Shown: positions 1-5,159, numbered from the stretch's first letter. The stretch is DNA of 5,982 bases from Clostridiales bacterium (GCA_020859965.1 JAJBVF010000447.1:1-5982), one strand, 5' to 3'. A program made the numbers and translations. The notes: generated by a model from the letters alone, not told the origin.

Positions 1-204
1 TTCCTCCCGCGTATATTGAGAAAGGGAATAGAAACCCGGAAGGTCCATGAGTGCGACATCCTTCTGTCCTTGCCGCTTGCCTTCCTTTTTTTCTACTGTT
101 ACACCCGGCCAGTTGCCGACGTACTGATTGGAACCCGTCAATGCGTTGAACAGCGTCGTCTTCCCGCAGTTCGGGTTGCCCGCAAGTGCTATTTTGATTG
201 CCAT
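1..204 (-). CDS. feoB: Ferrous iron transport protein B, N-terminal part (partial)
   Basis: FeoB is the inner-membrane ferrous iron transporter with an N-terminal G domain. Only the first 68 codons are here; the gene continues past the left edge. The translation opens MAIKIALAGNPNCGKTTLFN, whose GNPNCGKT is the G1/P-loop. It continues with NQYVGNWPGVTVEKKEG (switch I, with the G2 threonine in PGVTVE) and DLPGFYSLSQYTREE (G3, DxxG, plus the FeoB-typical YSLS-YT-EE stretch). The start is ATG at 204, preceded by GGAG about 6 bases upstream. It lies in the same orientation as the two feoA genes but 239 bp behind them, so it may be read through from the feoA promoter or use its own. Identification is from directly visible motifs; the membrane part is not in the window. 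Confidence 0.96.
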   Translation of the reverse strand, partial: MAIKIALAGNPNCGKTTLFNALTGSNQYVGNWPGVTVEKKEGKRQGQKDVALMDLPGFYSLSQYTREE

Positions 205-443
205 ACTCTTCTCCTTCTTCCTTAAGATTCCTGAATATAATAGAAATACGTTCCTGTGGCAGTGAAAAACTATGCATTTCTGATCAGTATGACAATGAAC
301 TGATCTGATTTGTCATCTGATTGTAATTATATTATTCTAATTTTTATTCATCATGTCTAATATTTGTCTTGTACAACTGATATTAGTTATGAATATCTGA
401 TATTTGTACGCCATTACTAACTCGCATACAAAAAAAACATTCA
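205..443. other. AT-rich feoA-feoB spacer with iterated TCTGAT-type motifs
   Basis: No gene is supported in this 239-bp gap. It contains four related motifs on the plus strand: TCTGATTTGT (304-313), TCTGATTGT (316-324), TCTAATATTTGT (356-367) and TCTGATATTTGT (396-407). It also has an inverted repeat ATGACAA (289-295) / TTGTCAT (310-316), the palindrome CTGATCAG (280-287), and GTACAA (371-376) facing TTGTAC (404-409). Right after the feoA stop the minus strand has a run of eight T (437-430) preceded only by a weak ATTCA/TGAAT stem (439-443, 454-458), so an attenuating terminator is possible but poor. A weak minus-strand -35-like TTGTCA (295-290) has no good -10. A regulatory role, perhaps separate control of feoB, is inference. 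Confidence 0.5.
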
Positions 444-665
444 CTAAATTATCTGAATCATTTCCGCATCTGCTTTGCGCAACGATAATTCATACCCTCT
501 CACAGTCACTTCCACCGGATCGCCGAGCGGAGCCACTTTGCGGACAAAAATCTCAACTCCTTTTGTAATACCCATGTCCATGATACGCCTCTTCACAGGG
601 CCCTCACCGGAAATCTTCTGAACGGTAACCGTCTGGCCGACGGCAGCATCTTTCAATGTTTTCAT
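444..665 (-). CDS. feoA: Ferrous iron transport protein A (second FeoA copy)
   Basis: This is a 73-residue cytoplasmic SH3-like FeoA protein, the usual small partner that supports FeoB-mediated ferrous iron uptake. The whole canonical pattern is visible: G-EGPVKRRIMDMGITKG (residues 20-36), then VRKVAPLGDPVEVTVRGYEL (41-60) and SLRKADAEMIQI. ATG at 665 is chosen because it begins the conserved domain and follows an AAAGGAAG site; the longer in-frame extension has no ribosome site and runs into the upstream gene. It lies 28 bp behind the other feoA-like gene and is probably co-transcribed with it. Length is normal for FeoA (about 70-80 residues). The stop is TAG. Confidence 0.95.
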   Translation of the reverse strand: MKTLKDAAVGQTVTVQKISGEGPVKRRIMDMGITKGVEIFVRKVAPLGDPVEVTVRGYELSLRKADAEMIQII

Positions 666-693
666 AATGCTCTTCCTTTCCCCTTTCCTGAAA

Positions 694-906
694 TCAGACC
701 ATAATATGGTTTGCCATCTCTCTGCCAATTGCGACACGGGAATCCTTGATATTCACAATCAGATTTCCGCTCACTTCAGAAATGACTGTAACCACACCGC
801 CCGCAACAAATCCAAGATTCTCAAGGAATTGTCTGGTATCTTCTTTTCCACCAATCTTTTTGATAATATTGGCTTCTCCTGTCTTTGCCATACTTAGCGG
901 CATCAT
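694..906 (-). CDS. FeoA-domain protein, first gene of the feo operon
   Basis: A 70-residue protein starting MMPLSMAKTGEANIIKKIGG, followed by a FeoA-type SH3 fold pattern: FLENLGFVAGGVVTVISE (28-45), then VNIKDSRVAIGREMANHIMV (51-70). It is the more divergent FeoA partner often found as tandem FeoA-FeoA-FeoB in Clostridia; it lacks the RRxxDMG and APLGDP signatures of the neighbouring copy. The start at 906 (or ATG 903, three bases on) follows AAAGGGG at good spacing. The reading frame stays open upstream to 1359, but that stretch runs through the feo promoter and across the divergent dtxR gene, so the longer start is rejected. It is probably the first gene of the operon, with transcription starting near 945. 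Its specific role beyond FeoB support is not known from sequence. Confidence 0.9.
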   Translation of the reverse strand: MMPLSMAKTGEANIIKKIGGKEDTRQFLENLGFVAGGVVTVISEVSGNLIVNIKDSRVAIGREMANHIMV

Positions 907-948
907 ATCTTCCCCTTTCAGATTCAGACAGCTTTTCTTCACTTCGGG

Positions 949-964
949 GTTAGTATACTCTAAC
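949..964. promoter_or_regulatory. Inverted repeat operator candidate GTTAG-N6-CTAAC
   Basis: The plus strand reads GTTAGTATACTCTAAC, with perfect 5-bp arms GTTAG and CTAAC around six bases, and also contains the palindrome AGTATACT (952-959). It overlaps the -10 of the predicted feo promoter and lies in the spacer shared with a DtxR-family gene. The arms resemble the GGTTAG/CTAACC halves of the classical DtxR box, but the spacing is wider. Binding by the neighbouring repressor is inference. Confidence 0.65.
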
Positions 965-980
965 ATTTTGATAACGTCAA
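952..980 (-). promoter_or_regulatory. feo operon promoter
   Basis: On the minus strand a -35 TTGACG (980-975, 5 of 6 to consensus) is separated by exactly 17 bp from a -10 TATACT (957-952, 5 of 6). Transcription should start near 945, giving a leader of about 40 bases before the first feoA-like gene. The -10 lies inside the GTTAG-N6-CTAAC repeat, so a bound repressor would block polymerase. Confidence 0.75.
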
Positions 981-1052
981 GATGTTTTTCAGACATTTTT
1001 AAAGATGATTTTTCTTTACGCTTTTTTGTTTTGATGTTATACTCAATATTAA

Positions 1053-1081
1053 TTGTTGTATCTGCATGGCAGATAGATAAT
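1053..1081 (+). promoter_or_regulatory. Possible dtxR promoter
   Basis: TTGTTG (1053-1058, 3 of 6) lies 17 bp upstream of GATAAT (1076-1081, 5 of 6) and would give a leader of about 35 bases. An alternative TAGATA (1074-1079) / TATATT (1097-1102) pair would start almost on the ribosome site and is less likely. TATACTC at 1038-1044 repeats the core of the feo operator just upstream, so autoregulation is possible. Weak call. Confidence 0.35.
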
Positions 1082-1122
1082 TTATATTTGAAAATATATA
1101 TTATGTATTGTGAGGTATAAAA

Positions 1123-1515
1123 ATGGGTGCACCAAATGAATCTGCAGAAAACTATCTGGAAACGATCCTTATCCTCAGCGAACGCCTCCCAGTGGTTCGC
1201 TCCGTTGATGTAGCTACCGAGCTTGGCTTCAAGAAATCGAGTGTCAGTATCGCGATGAAAAATCTTCGCGCTAAAAATCATATCGTTGTATCCGATGCCG
1301 GTTTTATCACACTTACTGAATCCGGCCGCGCGATCGCGGAAGAGATTTATGAACGCCACAAATGGATCTCTTCCTGGCTGATCTCACTTGGAGTAAATGA
1401 AAAAACTGCCACGGAGGATGCCTGCAAGATGGAGCATGTGATCAGCCGTGAGAGCTTCGAGGCGATCAAATCACATATTCATGTGAACACTGCCCCTGCA
1501 AATGGCGATGAATAA
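1123..1515 (+). CDS. DtxR/MntR-family metal-dependent transcriptional repressor
   Basis: A 130-residue cytoplasmic, metal-sensing repressor, probably of the adjacent feo operon. Residues about 7-60 are the winged helix (SAENYLETILIL, then the helix-turn-helix SVDVATELGFKKSSVSIAMK, then a wing around VVSDAGFITLTESG). Residues about 75-115 are the metal-binding dimerisation domain (ERHKWISSWLISLGV, ACKMEHVIS). By alignment from memory, H79, C101, E104 and H105 match the DtxR ligand region (C102, E105, H106 plus the ancillary H79). The cysteine fits the iron sensors DtxR/IdeR rather than B. subtilis MntR, which has Glu there. N10 replaces the DtxR Met10 or MntR Asp8. There is no C-terminal SH3 domain, so its length is MntR-like. 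ATG at 1123 follows TGAGG with 7-base spacing. It is divergent from feo. Family is firm; iron rather than manganese is inferred. Confidence 0.93.
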   Translation: MGAPNESAENYLETILILSERLPVVRSVDVATELGFKKSSVSIAMKNLRAKNHIVVSDAGFITLTESGRAIAEEIYERHKWISSWLISLGVNEKTATEDACKMEHVISRESFEAIKSHIHVNTAPANGDE

Positions 1516-1524
1516 CCTTCTGTT

Positions 1525-1557
1525 CATTTTTCCGTTTCCATATTCATAGGATACAAA
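1525..1557 (+). promoter_or_regulatory. Promoter-like motif upstream of the subtilase gene
   Basis: CATTTTTCCG (1525-1534), then 10 bases, then CATAGGATACAAA (1545-1557). An almost identical pair lies before the Cys-rich gene at 3282-3311. CATAGGATA fits the CATAnnnTA -10 of mother-cell sigma-K, and GATACAAA is near the sigma-E -10, but no -35 AC sits at the sigma-K distance. Start of transcription would fall near 1560, just before the leader hairpin. The repeat is seen directly; the sigma assignment is speculative. Confidence 0.4.
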
Positions 1558-1562
1558 AAACA

Positions 1563-1591
1563 GCCGGTTTCCGGGATATCCGGAGGCCGGC
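1563..1591 (+). promoter_or_regulatory. 12-bp leader hairpin abutting the subtilase ribosome site
   Basis: GCCGGTTTCCGG (1563-1574) pairs with CCGGAGGCCGGC (1580-1591) around a GATAT loop: twelve continuous pairs, two of them G-U wobbles that form only in plus-strand RNA. The Shine-Dalgarno AGGAGG (1592-1597) follows immediately, four bases before the ATG. On the minus strand the same bases precede six T (1560-1555), but two pairs become A-C mismatches and no leftward gene needs a terminator there. Likely an mRNA 5' stabiliser or translation modulator; it could also be a weak dtxR terminator. Confidence 0.55.
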
Positions 1592-1601
1592 AGGAGGTTT
1601 T

Positions 1602-3305
1602 ATGTATTCTGCCTCTTCCCCACCCGCACTATCGGAAGAATACTCCGATCTGATCGTGCGGCGTTTTTCTTCTCTTTCTGATCTTGTTTCTTCACGTTCA
1701 CTCCCTTCCCAACCGGTAGATGATCAGTTTTCCATCCTCTACGCTCCACTGTCTGACAATCTCGCCACTGTGGATGAGATAGGCTATTTTGCTGTGCCAA
1801 AGCTTTTTACCGGTCTGAATGTTGTCAGTCTGGAAGCTTCGGGCATTCTGCCTGTCCGGATCCGGACTTATCTGCAGCTCTCCGGCGCGGGGGTGCTTGT
1901 GGGATTTCTTGATTCCGGCATTGATTACACCCATCCCGCCTTCCGGAATGAGGATGGCTCCAGCAGGATTCTTCGTCTCTGGGATCAGTCTGATACACGG
2001 GGTACTCCGCCAGCCGGTATTTCCTATGGCACCGAATACACAAAAGAACAGCTTGACGAAATCCTCCTCTCCGGTAATTCAGACAGACCGGTTCCAGAGC
2101 GTGACCCTACCGGTCATGGAACCGCAGTCGCCGGTATTGCATGCGGAAGTCCGGATGCCGGGGAGGGTTTTACCGGAGCCGCTCCTGAAAGCAGCATTGC
2201 GTTTGTACGCTTGAAACCGGCCAAACAATATCTGCGCGATTATTTTCGTATTCCTGATAGTGCGGCTGCCTGGCAGGAAAATGATCTGATGACAGGAATC
2301 CGCTATCTGCTCGACTGTGCAGAATTGCTCTCCATGCCGCTTGTGATCTGCATCTCATCCGGAACCAGTCAGGGAAGTCATACCGGCAACTCTCCTTTGG
2401 AAGAAGTTCTGGATACGGCGCTCTGTCTCCACGGCATTTATGCTGTTACCGGAAGCTGAAACGAATCGGGAATGGAACACCATTTTCTCTGACAGCTGCA
2501 GAAGGCGAACGACCATTCGGACATAGAACTCCTGATTGATCAGGAGACAACCGGATTTACGCTCGAACTGTGGGCTGACGCTCAGGATTTATACAGCATT
2601 GGCTTTACTTCGCCGCGCGGTGAGATCATTCGGCCGATTCCTCCCGGCTACGGAACTTCCCGCGAGTTTTCTTTCCTACTGGAGCAAAGCAAACTTGCTC
2701 TTACCTGGTCTGTACCGGATTCCGTCAATGATTCTCAGCTCATTCTCATACGTTTTACTGACCCGGCTCCCGGCATCTGGCATATACGCGTAGCTGGGCT
2801 TGGCATCATTTCCGGGATTTTTCATCTGTGGCTGCCTGTCACCGGACTGGTCGATCCTCACATCCGCTTCCTGGCAGCAAACGCAGATACAACGCTCGTG
2901 ATACCATCCTGTTCTTCCTCTGTCATCAGTGTCAGCACGTGGAATGCCTACACAGACAGTCTTTACGTCCACTCAGGCCGGGGATACACGCGGGACGGAC
3001 AGATCAGACCAGATTTTTCCTCGCCAGGAGTGCAGGTAACCTGTCCTGTGCCAGGCGGTATGTATTCCCCGATCACCGGTTCCTCTGCTGCAAGTGCGCT
3101 CGGTGCCGGGGCCGCCGCTTTGCTGCTGGATGCCGGAATGCGTCAGGAACCTCCGCGCCTCTTTCCGTCTTCTGAACTGAAAGAGCTTTTCATACAAAGC
3201 GCAAAACAGCGCAGAGATTATTCGTATCCGAACAAGGAATGGGGATATGGAACCATGAATGTTTACGAAATCTTTCTGTCACATTTTTCCGGCCGGAACA
3301 TATGA
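1602..3305 (+). pseudogene. CspA/B/C-like subtilisin-family (S8) serine protease, interrupted
   Basis: An intact version would have about 567 residues, normal for clostridial Csp-type subtilases, whose characterised members act on the spore cortex lysin SleC; the target here is unknown. ATG at 1602 follows AGGAGG. Codons 1-285 carry catalytic Asp in FLDSGIDYTHPAF (D104) and His in DPTGHGTAVAGIACG (H172). After VTGS comes TGA (2457-2459), where the family has Gly of the GNE-G-HHF oxyanion motif; NESGMEHHF follows in the same frame. One T is then apparently missing in the T run 2483-2486, giving TGA at 2490-2492, and an extra G at 2519-2520 restores the original frame. From 2493 the frame is open to 3305, covering the jelly-roll-like insert and catalytic Ser in SPITGSSAASALG (codon near 3084). 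No signal peptide or membrane segment. The C-terminal half has no plausible start with a ribosome site, so a functional protease is unlikely unless these are sequencing errors. Confidence 0.85.
2457..2520 (+). other. Lesion cluster in the subtilase gene
   Basis: Three differences from the expected coding sequence fall in 64 bp: GGA to TGA at 2457-2459, loss of one T near 2483-2486 and gain of one G at 2519-2520. Between the two indels the shifted frame reads CTLTAAEGERPF-like coding sequence (expected SLTAAEGERPF), so the shifts compensate. Everything before and after is in one frame. Confidence 0.75.
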
Positions 3306-3311
3306 TACAAT
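3282..3311 (+). promoter_or_regulatory. Promoter-like motif upstream of the Cys-rich gene
   Basis: CATTTTTCCG (3282-3291), 7 bases, then CATATGATACAAT (3299-3311), inside the last codons and stop of the subtilase gene. It matches the pair before the subtilase in 10 of 10 and 11 of 13 positions. CATATGATA fits the sigma-K CATAnnnTA form with an AC at 3281-3282, 16 bases upstream; TGATACAAT also fits an extended -10 for the housekeeping sigma. Start would be near 3315-3318, leaving a leader of about 22 bases. Confidence 0.45.
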
Positions 3312-3338
3312 GTAAAATCTATTTCGGAGGAAAACGAA

Positions 3339-3566
3339 ATGAGCGATTTAGCGGCAACCAATTGTGGATGCGGATGTGAGAGCGGAACGGGAAACAACTG
3401 TCTGTGGATCATTCTCCTGCTCCTTTGCTGCGGCGGATGCGGCAATGGGATAGGCGGAAGCTGTATGGGAGGAGACAACAGCTGCCTGTGGATCATCCTT
3501 CTCCTCTTCTGCTGCGGCGGATGCGGCAATTCACTGTGGAGCGGTTCCGGAAGCTGCGGCTGCTGA
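3339..3566 (+). CDS. Cysteine- and glycine-rich small protein with duplicated hydrophobic unit
   Basis: A 75-residue protein of unknown function with 14 Cys and 18 Gly. It begins MSDLAATNCGCGCESG, then has two copies of one unit: CLWIILLLLCCGGCGN (21-36) and CLWIILLLFCCGGCGN (49-64), at a 28-residue period, and ends SGSGSCGC. Each unit has a short hydrophobic core (LWIILLL) too short for a standard transmembrane helix, followed by CCxxC. That could mean membrane insertion, disulfide cross-linking or metal binding; sequence alone does not decide. ATG at 3339 follows GGAGG (3326-3330) with 8-base spacing, and a strong terminator follows the stop. It starts 33 bp after the subtilase and may be co-transcribed or use the motif at 3282-3311. 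Short CCGGCGN-type proteins occur in clostridia, but I do not recognise a named family. It is a real gene judging by ribosome site, terminator and repeat conserved at protein level. Confidence 0.85.
   Translation: MSDLAATNCGCGCESGTGNNCLWIILLLLCCGGCGNGIGGSCMGGDNSCLWIILLLFCCGGCGNSLWSGSGSCGC
3399..3530 (+). repeat. Tandem direct repeat, 84-bp period, inside the Cys-rich gene
   Basis: Copies at 3399-3446 and 3483-3530 match in 42 of 48 bases; the last 21 bases (encoding CCGGCGN) are identical. Of the six differences, four are synonymous third-position changes and two fall in one Leu-to-Phe codon, so the repeat has been kept at protein level after duplication. Confidence 0.9.
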
Positions 3567-3595
3567 TTCTCCTGCCGGTTTCATTGTATCTCTGT

Positions 3596-3641
3596 CGGAT
3601 AGGGGAACGCTTTTGACCCCTATCCGCGTGTTCTGTTTTTT
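3596..3641 (+). terminator. Intrinsic terminator after the Cys-rich gene
   Basis: Perfect 10-bp stem CGGATAGGGG (3596-3605) / CCCCTATCCG (3617-3626) with an 11-base loop, then GTGTTCTG and six T (3636-3641). It lies 30 bases after the stop codon and ends the rightward subtilase/Cys-rich unit. The T run is about 10 bases from the stem, a little far. Confidence 0.85.
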
Positions 3642-3770
3642 AAAATTCTGATCGGCGAATATCCATGCACACTATGTCATAAGGGGCGTCAAATGCCGGC
3701 AGCACTCGTTTAGCCCTCGCCGGTAGATTTCTTATGATTTCGTTCACTTGGCTCGTCGCTTCGCAGAAAT
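3642..3770. other. Orphan region between two terminators
   Basis: The stretch lies between the rightward terminator (3596-3641) and the leftward one (3771-3812). On the minus strand a frame stays open from 3822 to 3640 and ends in NLPARAKRVLPAFDAPYDIV and a short basic tail. It starts only at TTG, has no ribosome site, and its first codons are the terminator hairpin, so it is not called a gene. It may be a decayed gene end or a dispersed intergenic repeat. Confidence 0.3.
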
Positions 3771-3812
3771 AAAAAAGACCGTCTGCTGAGGATACCCTCA
3801 CTACAGACGATC
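3771..3812 (-). terminator. Intrinsic terminator of the small membrane protein gene
   Basis: In minus-strand RNA, GATCGTCTG (3812-3804) pairs with CAGACGGTC (3785-3777), with one G-U pair. Inside it, TGAGG (3800-3796 read in reverse complement) pairs with CCTCA (3791-3787) around a short loop. Six T follow directly (3776-3771). It lies about 40 bases after the stop at 3851. Confidence 0.88.
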
Positions 3813-3850
3813 CATTTTTCAATAAGAGGATCAGTGATACAAGCGGCAGA

Positions 3851-4105
3851 TCACTCCGCGGTCAGCATACTTGTATAATCATCCAATGCGGTCGTATTGA
3901 CCGTATAGGTCGGAAGATCCACAGTCGAAGTGTCATCCGACGTACCCGTATAATTATAAACAGATACTCCTACCCACGCTACAAGAAGAACTGCTACCAG
4001 TCCCATGCCTGCCTTTGTAAGCATCCACTGGCGCTTCTCTTTCTTAATGATCTTCGCACGGTTCTTTTTCTGTTCCTTATAACGATCAACTTTTTCCTGG
4101 CTCAT
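3851..4105 (-). CDS. Small single-pass membrane protein of unknown function
   Basis: An 84-residue protein. Residues 1-31 are strongly basic and probably helical (MSQEKVDRYKEQKKNRAKII, then KKEKRQW). Residues about 34-50 are one hydrophobic segment (MGLVAVLLVAWVGVSVY), and the tail (51-84) is Thr- and Asp-rich with no Lys or Arg. The positive-inside rule puts the N-terminus in the cytoplasm and the acidic tail outside. ATG at 4105 is preferred; GTG at 4111 is an alternative only 4 bases from the AGGAG, and ATG is 10 bases from it. It has its own promoter (4140-4167) and terminator (3771-3812), so it is a monocistronic unit. Similar short hypothetical proteins are, to my memory, common in Lachnospiraceae, but no named family is recognised. 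Confidence 0.85.
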   Translation of the reverse strand: MSQEKVDRYKEQKKNRAKIIKKEKRQWMLTKAGMGLVAVLLVAWVGVSVYNYTGTSDDTSTVDLPTYTVNTTALDDYTSMLTAE

Positions 4106-4139
4106 GTACACGTCTCTCCTTTGCCTAACTGCTTCTATC

Positions 4140-4167
4140 AGTATACACCATTTCGGGAAAAATTCAA
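4140..4167 (-). promoter_or_regulatory. Promoter of the small membrane protein gene
   Basis: Minus-strand -35 TTGAAT (4167-4162, 4 of 6), 16-bp spacer, -10 TATACT (4145-4140, 5 of 6). Transcription should start near 4133, about 28 bases before the ATG, with AAAGGAG between. Confidence 0.6.
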
Positions 4168-4258
4168 CCGTTTTTTACCTGCTCGCGGATTCCTGTGCAA
4201 TATCTCTCTGACATCCGCCTGCGAAGGTTCGAAGCTGCAATTTGGCTGCGCCGGATTC

Positions 4259-5098
4259 TCAGATCACTACAATGATACCTCCGTCGTTCGCATACATGGT
4301 AGAAATACCCGCTGTGTCCACGAAAATCACATCCCTGACTTTTATGCGCTTCGTAATCGCTTCCAGAACCATACGACCACGTTCCGGACAATTGCAGTTT
4401 GACACACCAAGAATCTTCTCTGCCGGATTTTCTACCTGATCCACAATATAATCCACCATCTTCACAAGTGCCTTATTGATCCCGCGTGCCTGATCCAGCT
4501 GTATAATCGTGCCTTCCGGCGTCGCTCCCATAACCGGTTTGATCCTCAGCGCAGATGCAACAAATGCCTTGACATTACTCAGGCGTCCGTTCTTTCGCAG
4601 GGTCTCAAGATTCTCCAGTACAAAATAGGTATTCTGTCCATCAATATAAGCCTCCACGGTATCTACGACCTCATCAAAAGACATTCCGGCCTCCTCACAT
4701 TCCTGAATCCTGGCAGTGATCAGTGTCTCACCTACAGAAGCGGAACGGGAATTAAAGACATGAATCTGAAGGCTACTCCCCTCTTCTTCCAGAAGGTCTC
4801 TGGCCAGCACTGCGCTGTTACACGAACCGCTCAGCTCCGCTGAGAGCGTCACCGCATACGCGCGCTTTTCGGCTTTCTCAAATGCAGTTTTATAAAAATC
4901 AGGTGAAGGGCAGGCAGACTTCGGGCTATTGGGACTTGCTGCTATTTTTTTCAGGAAGTCAGCCTGATCAAAGCTGTCATCATCCACGATCACATCATCA
5001 TCTACCTGCATGGTCAGCGGAGCAGCGAGAATGCGTTCGTCTGCTTTCATCTTCTCTGTGCGTTCTCCGCAGCTGTCCATCACAATCACATATTCCAT
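4259..5098 (-). CDS. DegV-family fatty-acid-binding protein
   Basis: A 279-residue cytoplasmic protein of full family length. DegV/FakB proteins bind a fatty acid in a deep pocket; FakB members present it to the kinase FakA for incorporation into phospholipid. Visible landmarks are KSACPSP (60-66, equivalent of the TSQPSP ligand loop), TLSAELSGSCNSA (84-96), VFNSRSASVG (114-123), FVLENLETLRKNGRLSNVKA (159-178), LRIKPVM (184-190) and the C-terminal STMYANDGGIIVVI (266-279). The last replaces the GPG-containing end of many DegV proteins and is, to my memory, a common clostridial form. ATG at 5098 follows GGAGG with 6-base spacing. No fakA is in the window, so the FakB role is inferred from family. 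It has its own promoter (5183-5211) with an inverted repeat at the start of transcription. No clear terminator is seen before 4112. Confidence 0.93.
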   Translation of the reverse strand: MEYVIVMDSCGERTEKMKADERILAAPLTMQVDDDVIVDDDSFDQADFLKKIAASPNSPKSACPSPDFYKTAFEKAEKRAYAVTLSAELSGSCNSAVLARDLLEEEGSSLQIHVFNSRSASVGETLITARIQECEEAGMSFDEVVDTVEAYIDGQNTYFVLENLETLRKNGRLSNVKAFVASALRIKPVMGATPEGTIIQLDQARGINKALVKMVDYIVDQVENPAEKILGVSNCNCPERGRMVLEAITKRIKVRDVIFVDTAGISTMYANDGGIIVVI

Positions 5099-5159
5099 AG
5101 TAATCCTCCAACAATTATAGTAAACGACGTAAGCCGTTCTCGGTTTTCATTCTTTTAAA

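Noticed and set aside
16..225. 69-codon plus-strand frame
   Set aside because: It is antisense to feoB, which has clear G1 and G3 motifs.
746..1120. 124-codon plus-strand frame
   Set aside because: It is antisense to the feoA-like gene and the regulatory spacer, has no ribosome site and a low-complexity hydrophobic translation.
694..1359. Long version of the feoA-like gene (221 codons)
   Set aside because: The extra 151 codons cross the feo promoter and the divergent dtxR gene; the conserved domain begins at 906 or 903 after a good ribosome site.
1555..1591. Leftward intrinsic terminator from the GC-rich hairpin and six T
   Set aside because: No leftward gene lies upstream and two stem pairs become A-C mismatches on that strand, so a plus-strand leader hairpin fits better.
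1819..2214. 131-codon frame inside the protease gene
   Set aside because: It overlaps the true frame carrying the catalytic Asp and His; no independent start signal.
2457..2459. TGA read as an amino acid (recoded Gly or selenocysteine)
   Set aside because: TGA ends other genes here (degV, Cys-rich gene), two frameshifts follow nearby, and the expected residue is a structural Gly, not Cys.
2828..3175. 115-codon frame over the protease C-terminal half
   Set aside because: The overlapping frame carries the catalytic serine motif GSSAA and continues the protease.
3263..3529. Pro-rich minus-strand frame with repeats
   Set aside because: Its repeats are only the antisense of the Cys-rich gene's duplicated unit.
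4112..4258. Terminator after degV
   Set aside because: No GC-rich stem followed by T run is visible on the minus strand; only the next gene's promoter is supported.
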